Assembly (NCBI RefSeq): GCF_001540865.1
Contig: NC_033644.1
Location: 6,540,751-6,604,750 of the forward strand
Source: Ananas comosus
Lineage: Eukaryota > Streptophyta > Magnoliopsida > Poales > Bromeliaceae
Direction of reading: 5' to 3'
Length of the DNA: 64,000 nucleotides
The notes beneath the pieces were generated by a model, which did no database searches, was not told the DNA's origin, and was given only the letters and a program-made list of their open reading frames with translations. The first letter of the stretch is position 1. Every line of letters begins with the position of its first letter. The position numbers and the translations under genes are program-made. Positions 1 to 10,602 of this stretch are shown here, piece by piece.

Positions 1-2475
1 GGTGGAGTCGTGGCTCGAGCTCGGAAGTTTGTCGCCGTTGCATCGGAGGGTCATTCGAGCGCGTAGGCGTCGCGGTTGCGCCGTTGGAGACCTGGCGAGC
101 GCGTGTTTTTCCTCATTTCGACTTCTCGCCGTAGTTGGACGAGCTTTTCGAGGTGGGTTGCAATTTACCGAACTCGTTGGATTTCCTTCTAAGTTTTATC
201 AACGTCAACATGTGTTTCTTGGTTCATTGGTTTATCCTGCTAGTACTCGAATTCATGGAAGTTATAGATTATGCTATAGAATCTGAATTTGGAGTTAAGC
301 TAGTAATTACACCTGTTGGACTTGGAATTGACTTAGGAGAAAATATGTAGAACCTACACTGTCATTTCTGAAAATTATTAGATTTAGCTTTAGGAGCTGT
401 TGTTTGTTTGTATCACCACTGTTTGTATGCGGTGGATATCCAGATTAGTATAGGGTGAGTTTACGCTCGTGCTGAGATGCCGAGCTTATTTTACAGTAGT
501 GTGTGGACTATTTTGGACTGTCAGGTGCCGTCGGGGTTGACGGTGGACCCAAATCTTTGTATCACCGCTGTTAGTGCGAGGTGGATACGTAGATCAGTGT
601 AGGTTGAGTTTATACTCGCGCTGTGGAGCCGAGTGTGTTGTTACAGTAGAGTTAGACTGCGTTGGACCGTCGGGTGCCTTCGGGGTTGACGGTGGACCTA
701 GAATTATGTAGTTGCATCAGATTGTGCCAAGGGGAAGTGAGTTTTGATGGATAAATCATTTTGACCCTTTACAGTGATTACAGCCTGTGAGAGCATAAAT
801 GAACATCGCAGAGACACTTATAAACTCGGTTGAGTCTTGCCCACGAATGTCATTCCGGAATGAGGTTTCAGTGTGATGAGTGTCGCAGTTTCTACTGGGA
901 TGGTTCTTGAGCTGGATATAGGCAGGGTAGGTCCGTTTGGGCAGCTCGTGCGAGGTTGGGTCAGTGGGAGTTAGTGACGTCTTTCTCTACCCTTAGTGAG
1001 GTTGTGTTGTGTGTTGAGTCGCAGCAGTCCTGTCGAACCTTTTTACTTGGATCGGCTACTCTTGGGATACGGTGTAGCCTAGACAGGCGGGACGGGTATA
1101 TTCACAGTCCTTGGAGAGTTTTCTCCTCTGGCTAATCTTGGAGTGGTATACGGGTTCGCTTCGACAAGTGCGACGAGTGTATTCACAGTCCCTAGTGAGA
1201 TTGGGTCAGTGAGTGCGTTTTCTATATCTACAGATAGTGGTTAGCAATAGTATAATGACATATATCTACAGATAGTGGTTAGCAATAGCATCCTTTACTA
1301 TACTTGTGCATACTTTCTGTAGACTTACACTCCGTTTGGCTCGGGTATAAAGGGGGGGATAAGGGGGATATCCCCCCCTTTATACCCAAACAAAAAAAAA
1401 AATGCGGGTGGGAACAATGTTCCACCATAACGGGTTGTACACGATAACGGGTTGTACCAGGTACACCGTTATGGTGGAACACTTGTTCGCCACCCGGGGT
1501 TGGAACAAGCTTGTTCCCCAAGCTTGTTCAACCCACTGAGTTAGAGAGAGAAGGAGAGAGAGATTTTAAAATTTATAATTTATAATTATAATTAATAAAT
1601 TACAATTTTAATTTTAAATTGATATTTTAAATTTTAAATTTTAATTTGATATTTTAAGTTTCAAATTTTAAATTTATTAAAATTTATCTGGTTTAAATTT
1701 AAAGTTTCTATATTTTATTGTTTAAATTTTAAATTTGAAATTATTTTAAATTTTAAACTTTTGAATTTTTATAGTTTAAATTTTAAATTTTAAAATTTTA
1801 AATTCAATTATAGGGATAATATTATTATTTTCTATTTATAACTACCAACTATTCCTCTTATTCCCAAAAACCATCCAAACACAATTTTTCTAGTTCCAGC
1901 TTATACTCACAATTTCATCCAAACAAAAAAATACCCTTATTTCTACAAAAACTCATGCTTGTACCTATCCCCGGTATAACTAGTTCCTACTAATTCCCGA
2001 TCCAAACGGAGCCTTAGTGGGTGAGCCGTTGAGGTCGGTAGCGGTTCCCACTGAGAGCTACTTCTTTTTGCAATAGTTCTCACACCCAGTTGTTTACCCC
2101 TTTTTGCAGAGCATTCATCTGCGGCTGCTGCTGTTACAGATTCTAATCGTGGAAAGGGAGTTGCGAGCTAGATCCTTTCTAGTCTTACTACAGTGCTAGA
2201 GGAGTACATTCCATAGGTAGTTTTGGGGTATTTTTGTACATATGGTTGTTGTCTGTGTACTCGCTGGAGCGAGTGGTGTAGTAGACATTTTGTATGTACT
2301 GGAACCCCTCGAGGTTTTTATATATGTATGTTTTCAGTTTAGCCGCTCTCTACCTTGTGGTTGTAGCTTGGTTATGTTTACAAGTACAGCTATCGCTTCG
2401 TATACAGAAAAAATTTCTATATATACGGCGGGTCTGTTGGCATGCCCGAAAAAATGTGTAATCCGGGGCGTGACA
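1..2475 (+). mobile_element. 5' LTR of gypsy element 1 (left end outside window)
   Basis: This is the 5' long terminal repeat of a del/Tekay-like Ty3/gypsy element. Position 1 matches about position 8026 of the 3' LTR, so roughly 510 bp of the LTR lie upstream of the window. It ends in GGGGCGTGACA at 2475, just before the primer-binding site. Once the 686-bp MITE at 1328-2013 is removed, the two LTRs agree in length (about 1.78 kb compared). A stretch of about 35 bp near 1205-1290 is duplicated in tandem here and not in the 3' LTR. The two LTRs differ at many positions, so the insertion is not recent. Confidence 0.9.
1328..2013. mobile_element. Tourist/PIF-Harbinger-like MITE inside the 5' LTR
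   Basis: The ends form imperfect terminal inverted repeats (CACTCCGTTTGG on the left, CCAAACGGAGCC on the right), flanked by the trinucleotide TTA at 1325-1327 and 2014-2016. The 3' LTR of the same retrotransposon has the empty site with a single TTA (9341-9343), which fixes both borders. TTA duplication and a GTTTGG-type terminus are typical of PIF/Harbinger Tourist elements. Inside are a G-rich/C-rich hairpin next to the left end, a second inverted repeat at about 1412-1487, and a long A/T-only tract (1560-1810). Confidence 0.88.
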
Positions 2476-2482
2476 GATTAAG

Positions 2483-2494
2483 TTGGTATCAGAG
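2483..2494 (+). other. Primer-binding site of gypsy element 1 (tRNA-iMet)
   Basis: TTGGTATCAGAG lies 7 bp after the 5' LTR terminus. It is complementary to the 3' end of plant initiator methionine tRNA, the usual primer of chromoviruses. Confidence 0.85.
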
Positions 2495-2780
2495 TTTAGC
2501 GTTAGGTCGTTGGGACCTAGAAAACCTTAAGCTTGGCAAACCTCAGAAAAGCAAGACGTGAGAGGCATGATTTATCGCGAAAGTCAGCGATTGAATTGTT
2601 TTAACTCCTCCTAGAGTGGAGTGAGTGACTGAAGGAGTGTCTGTTTCGGCCAAGAAAATTATGTCGACTGCAGACGACATATTTTGAGGAGAAATAGGGG
2701 CGGCCTTCTAAACTTTCGCTTGATTGGGTCGAGAGTTGATTGTGTTTTGTGTCTGACCCTTGTTTTGATTTCAGGTAGCC

Positions 2781-3360
2781 ATGTATCGATGCCGAGGTCG
2801 ACCGTCGACACGGGATCGTTCCGCGCTATCAGAGATGCTTGGGCAGGCAAGGTCGAGTGCACCCACAGATTTGAGAGAGCAGTTGACTGCCCTGACTAAG
2901 GTGATCAGGCAGTAGGGTGTGCTTTTGCAGAGGATGTGCGAGATTGTTACTTAGCGGTCGGGTGTTAATCCAAGAGCATCTGTGCAGCAGGCACTCTGGG
3001 AAGAGCAAGGAGCTATAGCAGTTCAGGAGCCGTCAACGGTGCCAATGCAGAGATAGGATAGAAAGTGCCCGGTTCTGGATTATGGAGATCCTTTCAGTGG
3101 TAGACGTTCACCGAGGTCTCCACAATCGTGCTCTCAGGGTCGTGGATTCTCATCACGACAGCGCTCTGGTGGGTCTTGTCCGCAGCGACAGCAGCATAGG
3201 GTTCCACGGTGTAGCATTTTTGGGGGACCATACTGGCCTCGATGGTGCGAGCAGAAGGAGGGCCGGTGTTTTAGATGTGGACAATCAGGGCATCGACGGG
3301 TGGCTTGTCCTCGCGTAGCATCGTCAGCACTTTCGACGGGGTCGGCCCCACTGGTATCTT
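2781..3360 (+). pseudogene. gag remnant of gypsy element 1
   Basis: An ATG at 2781 opens a basic gag-like N-terminus (MYRCRGRPSTRDRSALSEML) but stops at TAG 2913 and again at TAG 2952. A CCHC zinc knuckle (CFRCGQSGHRRVAC) is intact at 3267-3308, in the same frame as the start. The space between start and knuckle is under 500 bp, much shorter than a normal gag, so most of the capsid region has been deleted. The product would have bound and packaged element RNA. It cannot be made from this copy. Confidence 0.8.
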
Positions 3361-3488
3361 ACTAGGCTTTTGAAATACCGCCGAGCTACAGACATGCAGA
3401 TGGAGTTGCTGTGCTGCAGCAAAGTGAGCAGCGAGAGCAGACATCAAGTGGTAGCAGGTATCATTTTGATTTCTAGTATCTGGGTTCA

Positions 3489-3889
3489 TGCATTAGTTGA
3501 TACCTGTGCATCTCATTCTTTTGCTAGTTAAGCATTTGCATCATTGCATGGTTTTGAGATAGGGCCACTGTTGCATGCATGTGAGGTGCAAATTCCTGAT
3601 CATGGTTTGTAGGTGGCCGAGTGTTGTTGGTTTTGTCTAGTGAGATTGGGCTTTTTGATTTTGCCTACAGACCGGTTAGTCTTGGGGCAGTGTAGGACTT
3701 TTATGTAGTGCTTGGGATAGTTTGGTTGGCTTGGTACTATGTTACGATCGATTGTGGAGCGAGGACAGTGACGTTCCGCGAGCCAGGCCAGAATGAGTTC
3801 CCGTACAGAGGCTGCAGGAGTAAGTTGTTTGCCATTTGGATTTCGTCAGTGAGGGCTTGACAGCTGATGAGTAGAGGATGCGTCGCTTT
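3489..3889 (+). pseudogene. Aspartic protease remnant of gypsy element 1
   Basis: The retropepsin active-site box is recognisable at 3499-3510, but the expected Asp-Thr-Gly reads Asp-Thr-Cys. Stops follow within about 10 codons. The segment is cut at 3889 by the copia LTR, and the same protein region resumes at 5004, which shows that the break is an insertion. Confidence 0.7.
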
Positions 3890-5003
3890 TGTTGAGTATT
3901 ATGTGTTGGCAAGTTTCGTGAACTGAGTCAAAGTCTTGAAGGGTTTGGTGCATATTGTCGAAGATTGAAGAATCCAAGACTTCGAAGAAATCAGAAATAT
4001 CTCATGATATGAATCGCGATGCTCAGGTAAAGTATAAATTCATGTTATGGTGATTTATACTTAGTTATATACATTAGAATTATGAAAATCAAAGTTTAGT
4101 GGATTAGAAAGTGCTTTGGAACTTTGAAACCGGAGATTGTGAAATTCTAAAAACTGCAGGTGTTAACCGGTACAACACTGAAAGAGTACCGGTACCGCAG
4201 CTAGTTCTGGTACGGCATCAGCATGTTAACCGATTCTCAGTATATAGAATTTTCTGTGTTGTCTTTTGGTACCGGTACCAACTTGATATAGTACCGATAC
4301 GCAGTGTAAAAATCTGAAATCTTTCTAATCCGACTCTAACTGATTCTAAGGTCTATAAATAAGCTATTGGGGTTCTCTAACTTATAGAACATCACGAGAA
4401 TACCTGTTTGAGAAACTCTAGAGGCCAGGATTTCGTTCTAAACCTATTTTCTATAAAGTAGCCTCTTTTAGGTCAATTCGAGGTATTGAAAATTGATATC
4501 TATATGTCGAATTGATCTACACTTCGCTTAGAGATTCTTCTCTGGTTTTCATCAATACTCTAAGCGAAGGATCACCATAATCATGATGTTCTTCATAGAC
4601 GGCGTTGTGGATTCGGCGTGATCGAAGGCGGTTCGAGGATTTGGATCGTGTGCTCGTGGATTCGAGTGGCGTTCGTGGATTCGGGCGTGTGCATGGCGTT
4701 CGTGGATTCGAACGTGAGGGGGTGGACAACTCAGAGGATTACGCGAGATTCATAGGAGGTTACTGTGGAGTCGGTAATCACCTTGTAATCTTTTCTCTTA
4801 GTGAATTATTTTTTCGCTTGTTGGTCCCGTGGGTTTTTTACTCCAAGTTGGAGTTTTTCCACGTAAATCTCGGTGTAATTTTTATTTTCCGTATTTAATT
4901 TTTATCGCATTGAGATTTTTGGTTTTTCGCCGTTATACCTATTCATCCCCCTTTAGGTGTTTGATACAATCTTTATAGATCCTAGGGCTCCTCGTAACTT
5001 ATA
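3890..5003 (+). mobile_element. Ty1/copia-type solo LTR nested in gypsy pol
   Basis: The 1114-bp insert begins TGTTGAGTATT and is flanked by a perfect 5-bp duplication GCTTT (3885-3889 and 5004-5008). The host reading frame (..GCVAF / AFLATVVE..) is interrupted exactly there. The terminal part resembles SIRE/Maximus-type copia LTRs (a pyrimidine-rich 'cctattcatcccc' block). No internal domain remains, so this is a solo LTR. It has TATAAATA at 4354-4361, a 12-bp stem (4522-4533 with 4558-4569) and a cluster of GTACCGGTAC palindromes at 4163-4300. The right end reads TA instead of CA. Confidence 0.87.
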
Positions 5004-7430
5004 GCTTTCTTGGCGACTGTAGTAGAAGTGTCTACGGCGGCGCTGGGACCCGAGGATATCCTTATAGTCCGTGAGTTTCCTAATATTTTTTCCTTAGAGT
5101 TGACGACTATGCCACCGGATAGAGAGATTAAGTTTGTGATTGACGTAGTTCTTGGAACTGCGCTAATCTCCAAGGCACCCTACCGAATGGCACCGGCAGA
5201 GCTGAGAGAGCTGAAGGCACAGTTTCAGAATCTGATGGATAAAGAGTATGTGAGACCCAGTGTATCGCCTTGGGGAGCGCCGGTATTGTTTGTAAAGAAG
5301 AATGATGGTTTACTTAGGTTGTGTGTGGATTACCGGGAGCTGAATAAAGTGACCATTAAGAACAAGTATCCTTTGCCGCGCATTGATAATCTGCTCGATC
5401 ATCTGCAAGGATCTTGTGTCTTTTCGAAGATTGATCTCCAGTCAGGTTTCCACCAGTTGAGGGTGAAGGCCGAGGATGTTCCTAAGACTACTATTCGAAC
5501 TCGGTACGTGCATTCTAAGTTCACTGGAATACCTTTTGGATTGACGAATGCCCCTGCCGCATTTATGAATTTGATGAATAGAGTGTTTAAGCTGTTCTTG
5601 GATAGATTTTGGTTGTGTGCTGATGCAGCATAGTAGGTTAATTACTTATGCTTCTCGAAAATTAAAGGATTACGGGAAGAATTACCCTACGCATAACTTG
5701 GAACTTGACGCGGTGGTTTTTGCTTTGAAGTTTTTGCAGCACTACTTGTATAGCGAGCACTGTGAGGTTTTCACTGATCATAAAAGTCTCAAGTATTTGT
5801 TCACCCAAAAGGAGTTGAATCTGAGGCAACGCCGGTGGTTGAAGTTATTGAAGGACTATGATGTTAGTATTCAGTATCACCCAGGCAAGGCGAACATGGA
5901 GGCAGATGTGTTGAGCAGAAAGTCAGTGCAGAGCTTGAGCATGTTGATTACTAAGCAGAGGCCGTTACTTGAGGAGCTGCAGCGGTTGAGACTCGAGGTA
6001 GTGTCCTCTAGGTCTACTGCAAGACTGATGTTTATGGTCTTGCAGCCCACTCTGTTATACAGGATCAGGGAGAAACAGAGTGGAGACTCTCACTTGTTGA
6101 GGATTCGAGAGCAGTTGGAGAGGGGACAGACAGAGTCTTTTTTTATGGACAGTTCGGGAGTACTGCGATACAAGGACCGACTGTGTGTGCCTATGGATTC
6201 AGAGATCCGAGAGAAAATTTTGAGAGAGGCTCATTACTCACCTTATACAGTTCACCCTGGTGGAACCAAGATGTATAAGGACTAGAAGGCACACTTTTGG
6301 TGGAATGGAATGAAGAGGAATATTGGCAGATTTGTAGCTTAGTGTCTGACTTATCAACAGGTAAAGGCAGAGCATCAGATACTTGCTGACAAGCTCCAGA
6401 GTCTGCCAGTGCCCGAGTGAAAATGGGAGTAGATTACGATGAACTTTGTCGTGGGATTGCCGAGAACATAGGGTGTTTTCGATGCTGTTTCGGTGATAGT
6501 GGACAGACTGACTAAGTCTGCTCACTTCCTACCAGTATAGACCACCTGGTCCAGGGAGAGACTCGCTCAGCTATATTTGGATGAGATTGTGAGGATGCAT
6601 AGTGTGCCTACTTCGATAATATCGGATAGAGACCCGAGGTTGGTTTCGCACTTTTGGATGAGTCTTCAGACAGCCTTGGGTACACAATTGCATTTAAGCA
6701 CGGCGTTTCACCCACAGACAGATGGTCAGTCAGAGCGGACCATTCTGACTCTGGAAGACATGCAGAGGGCATGTGTCCTGAACTTTGGAGGAGGGTTGTA
6801 TCGACATTTGAGATTGGCTGAGTTCGCGTACAACAACCGCTGTCAAACGAGCATTCGGATGGCTCCATTTGAGGTGTTGTATGGAACTAGGTGTCGATCC
6901 TCTTTGCATTGGAGTGATGTGGGTGAGAGGATCTGAGACCTGAGATTCTGATAGAGGCAGAGGAAAAGGTTAAGATTGTATGACGACATATTTTGGCAGC
7001 CCAGAGTTGACAAAGGAACTACGCCGATACTAGGAGACGAGACTTAAAGTATCAGGTTGGAGACCATGTGTTTTTGAAAGTCTCGTCATCCCGAGGGATA
7101 CACAGATTAGGGGTACGTGGAAAGCTCAGTCCACACTTTGTAGCCCCTTTCGAGGTATTGGAGCGAGTTGGACCAGTAGCATATAGGATTGCTCCACCCC
7201 CACGACTAGCCGGTGTTCATGATATTTTTCACGTCTTAGTATTGAGGAGATACGTGTTCAACCCCTCACACGTGATTGACTTCACTCCACTGGAGCTTGG
7301 CGAGGATTTGAGATACGAGGAGCGACCGGTGCTGATTCTGGCTCGTTAGACGAAAGAATTACGCAATCGGGTCATCCCGTATGTAAAAGTGCAATGGAGC
7401 AAACACGAGGAGTATGAAGCGAGAGCCGGA
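5004..7430 (+). pseudogene. pol remnant (RT, RNase H, integrase, C-terminal domain) of gypsy element 1
   Basis: Reverse transcriptase is readable from 5010 to about 5610 ([43 protein letters not shown]). The sequence then jumps straight into RNase H ([21 protein letters not shown]), so the segment with the catalytic (Y/F)xDD box is deleted and the frame shifts near 5610. The integrase frame runs from 5617 to 6936 but has stops at 6283, 6340, 6418 and 6430. The second zinc-finger cysteine of CLTC reads Tyr. The DDE-core segment (SDRDPR, FHPQTDGQSERT) and the chromovirus C-terminal region (7068-7430) are still clear. The element is dead. Confidence 0.88.
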
Positions 7431-7500
7431 GACGGTGATGCAGAAGTCCTACCCTTTCTGATTGAGATATACGTTAAGTTTCGAGGACGAAACTTTTTAT

Positions 7501-7512
7501 AGTGGGGGAGGA
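7501..7512 (+). other. Polypurine tract of gypsy element 1
   Basis: AGTGGGGGAGGA abuts the TG of the 3' LTR. It is the expected plus-strand primer of reverse transcription. Confidence 0.75.
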
Positions 7513-9798
7513 TGTAGTATCCCTGATTTTTGGGTTGCCCGTGGATCTCAACATCTGAGGCTTATCGACATATCTGGAGAGTGTCGGAACAAGTCAGAGT
7601 CGTTTTGGCACGAAATGGACGCAAAACGGACTCAGCGTGACGTGAGAGTAGTGTATTGACATTGGAATCTGCAAAGTGCAGGTTTTCAGTATTGAGTATC
7701 GATACCGCGCAGGAGAGTACGGTACCCCAGTGTAAATCCTGGACAGCATGCTCTCGGGTTCCGCCAATTGATGTTGAGTACCGGTACAGCATCGGGCTGG
7801 TATCGGTACCTGGTGTGCGAGCTTGTGGGCTGAGAGGCCGAGTACCGATAAACAAATCGGGTACCGGTACTCCAGCTAGAATTTTGAGTTGGTAAGGGGT
7901 ATTTTGGGTAGAGATATGTCGATACCTTCAATCTTATCCCAATCGCTTTATATTTGTGTAGAGATGCAGAGAGTGAGCTTCTGGTTGCTACTTCCTCTCT
8001 CTCTCTAGTTGGAGTCGACACTCGGGGTGGAGTCGCGGCTCGAGCTTGGGAGTTTGTCGCCGTTGCGCCGGAGGGTCATTCGAGCGTGTAGGCATCGCGG
8101 TTGCGTCGTTGGAGACCGGGCTAGCGCGTGTTTTTCCTCCTTTTGACTTCTCGCCGTAGTTGAACAAGCTTTTCGAGGTGGTTTGATGTTTACCGAACTC
8201 GTCGGATTTTCTTCTAAGTTTTATCAACGTCAACATGTGTTTCTTGGTTCATTGGTTTATCCTGCTAGTACTCGAATTCATGGAAGTTATAGGTTATGCT
8301 ATAGAATCTGAATTTGGAGATAAGCTAGTAATTACGCTTGTTGGACTTGGAATTGACTTAGGAAAACACTTGTAGATCCTACATTGTCATTTCTGAAAAT
8401 TACCAGATTTAGCTTTAGGAGCTATTGTTCGTTTGTATCGCCGTTGTTTGTATACGATGGATACCTAGATTAGTGTAGGGTGAGTTTACGCTCGTGCTGG
8501 GATGCCAAACTTATTTTACAGTAGTGTGTAGACTGTTTTGGACTGTCGGTGCCGTCGGGGTTGACGGTGGACCCAGATTTCTGTATCATCGCTGTTAGTG
8601 CGAGGTGGATACTCAGATGGGTGTAGGTTGAGTTTACACTCACGCTATGGAGCCGAGTGTGTTGTTACAATAGAGTTAGACTGTGTTGGATAGTCGGGTG
8701 CCGTCGGGGTTGACGGTGGACCAGAGTTATGCGGTTGCATCAGATTGTGCCAAGGGCAAGTGAGTTTTGGTGGATAAATCATTTTGGCCCTTTACAGTGA
8801 TTACAGCCTGTGAGAGCATAAATGAACTTCGCAGAGACACTTGTAAACCTGGTTGGGTCGCGCCCACGAATGCCATTCCGGAATGAGGTTTCAGTGCGAT
8901 GAGTGTCGCAGTTTCTGTTGGGACGGTTCTTGAGCTGTATCAGGCAGGGTGGATCCGTTTGGGCAGCTCGTGCGAGGTTGGGTCAGTGAAAGTTAGTGAC
9001 ATCTTTCTCTACCTTCATTGAGGTTGTGTTGTGTGTTGAGTCGCAGCAGTCCTGTCGGACCTTTTTACTTGGACCGGCTACTCTTGGGATACGGTGTAGC
9101 CTAGATAGGCGAAATTGGTGTATTTACAGTCCCTAGAGAATTTTCTCCACCGGCTAATTTTGGGGTGGTATACGAGTTCGCTTCGATAGGTGGGATGAGT
9201 GTATTTACTGTCCCTAGTGAGATTATGTCAGTGAGTGCATTTTCTATATCTACAGATAGTGGTTAGCGATAGTATAATGGTATATAGCTATAGTGTTTTA
9301 CCAGTATCATTTACTATACTTGTGCATACTTTCTGTAGACTTAGAGGGTGAGCCGTTGAGGTCGGTAGCAGTATCCACTGAGAGCTACTTCTTTTTGCAA
9401 TAGTTCTCACACCCAGTTGTTGACCCTTTTTGCAGAGCCTTCGTCTGCGGCTGCTGTTGTTACAGATTCTGATCGTGTAAAGGGAGTTGCGAGCTAGATC
9501 CTTTCAAGTCTTACTGCAGTGTTAGAGGAGTACATTCCACAGGTAGTTTTGGAGTATTTTTGTACATATGGTTATTGTCTGGGTACTCGCTGGAGCGAGT
9601 GGTGTAGTAGACATTTTGTATGTACTGGAACCCCTCGAGGTTTTTATATATGTATGTTTATAGTTTAGCAGCTCTCTACCTTATGGTTGTAGCTTGGTTA
9701 TGTTTACAGGTACAGTTATCGCTTCGTATACAGAAAAAATTTATGTATATGGTGGGTCTGTTGACGTGCCCGGGAAATGTGTAATTCGGGATGTGATA
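7513..9798 (+). mobile_element. 3' LTR of gypsy element 1
   Basis: The LTR starts TGTAGTATCCC and ends ..GGGATGTGATA, 2286 bp. It matches 1-2475 outside the MITE. U3 contains two perfect GTACCGGTAC palindromes (7778-7787, 7861-7870) among degenerate ones (7698-7870). The R/U5 part has the blocks shared with other LTRs in this window: the 'gagccgttgaggtcggtag' block, the TTTTTGCAGAGCC block (about 9425-9440) and the CGCTTCGTATAC block near the 3' end. The terminal CA has become TA. The matching target duplication cannot be checked because the left flank is outside the window. Confidence 0.88.
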
Positions 9799-9970
9799 GA
9801 CAGTGACGACGATTCCTTTTGTCATAGCAGGGGGGGAGGTGGGCATGCATTTGTGAAAGAAATGGAGGGAGGTGAAAGTGTACAGGAAAAGATAAAGAAG
9901 AGAGAATTGGTAAATTAATTGAAAATAGAGAGTTGGGGATTATAGATAGCAGCGGGCCGTTTGGATGCAT
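9799..9970. other. Spacer between two LTRs
   Basis: This is 172 bp of purine-rich single-copy-looking DNA between the end of gypsy element 1 and the next LTR border. I see no gene in it. Confidence 0.5.
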
Positions 9971-10585
9971 TTGTCACGCCCCGGGGTCCCTTTTATAAAG
10001 CCATTTGAAAAGAAAGCCGAGTCAAAGCCAATGAGTCAATGAAAAATACCCTTTTTTTAAAAAAAAAAATCTTGACTGAAGGGATGACAGAGCCGCCACA
10101 AATACGGAGAATCCTTTGTCCACACAGAATCTCCTCTATATTTGCACTGCGTCGCACATAGTACAAATCACAACTACATCCATTCACAATTTACAATCAC
10201 AACGGTATATCACAAGATTCCACATCTACCAGTTGAAAGTGCTTTCCATCGAAAAACTCATTTTGAAATACTAGGATCACGAAAAGCTGAAAAACTCTTT
10301 TAAAAACTGTTTTACACACGTAAACCTTTTATCTTTAGAAGCAAGCTACTACGAGGGATAGAAAGTCATTTTTCATAGATCCACACGATTTCAAATCAAA
10401 TTGAACCTTAATAGTCTAATTATCATAAAAAGAAAGGGCAGCCTAAACAAAGATGCCGCCGGGTCGGGACCTCTAATGTTCGCTAGATATGGGCCTTACA
10501 CCTCATCTCGACTCGTACTTTCAAGATTACTTTGAATCGTGGGAGGGAGGGAGGGATGGGAGGAGGGGGGGGGGGGGGGGGGGGA
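9971..10585 (-). mobile_element. LTR fragment, minus strand
   Basis: TGTCACGCCCCGGGGTCCC at 9971 is the reverse complement of the GGGGCGTGACA LTR terminus used by the other gypsy LTRs here, so a minus-strand LTR ends at this point. The rest of the fragment is less conserved and runs into the assembly gap. Confidence 0.55.
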
Positions 10586-10602
10586 NNNNNNNNNNNNNNN
10601 NN
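10565..10602. other. Poly-G run and assembly gap
   Basis: Twenty G (10565-10584) precede 17 N (10586-10602). The homopolymer probably caused the gap. Sequence on the two sides may not be contiguous. Confidence 0.9.

Noticed and set aside
5010..5633. Open frame of 207 codons as an independent gene
   Set aside because: It begins with TTG in the middle of gypsy pol, right after an inserted LTR. Its upstream part is at 3840-3889.
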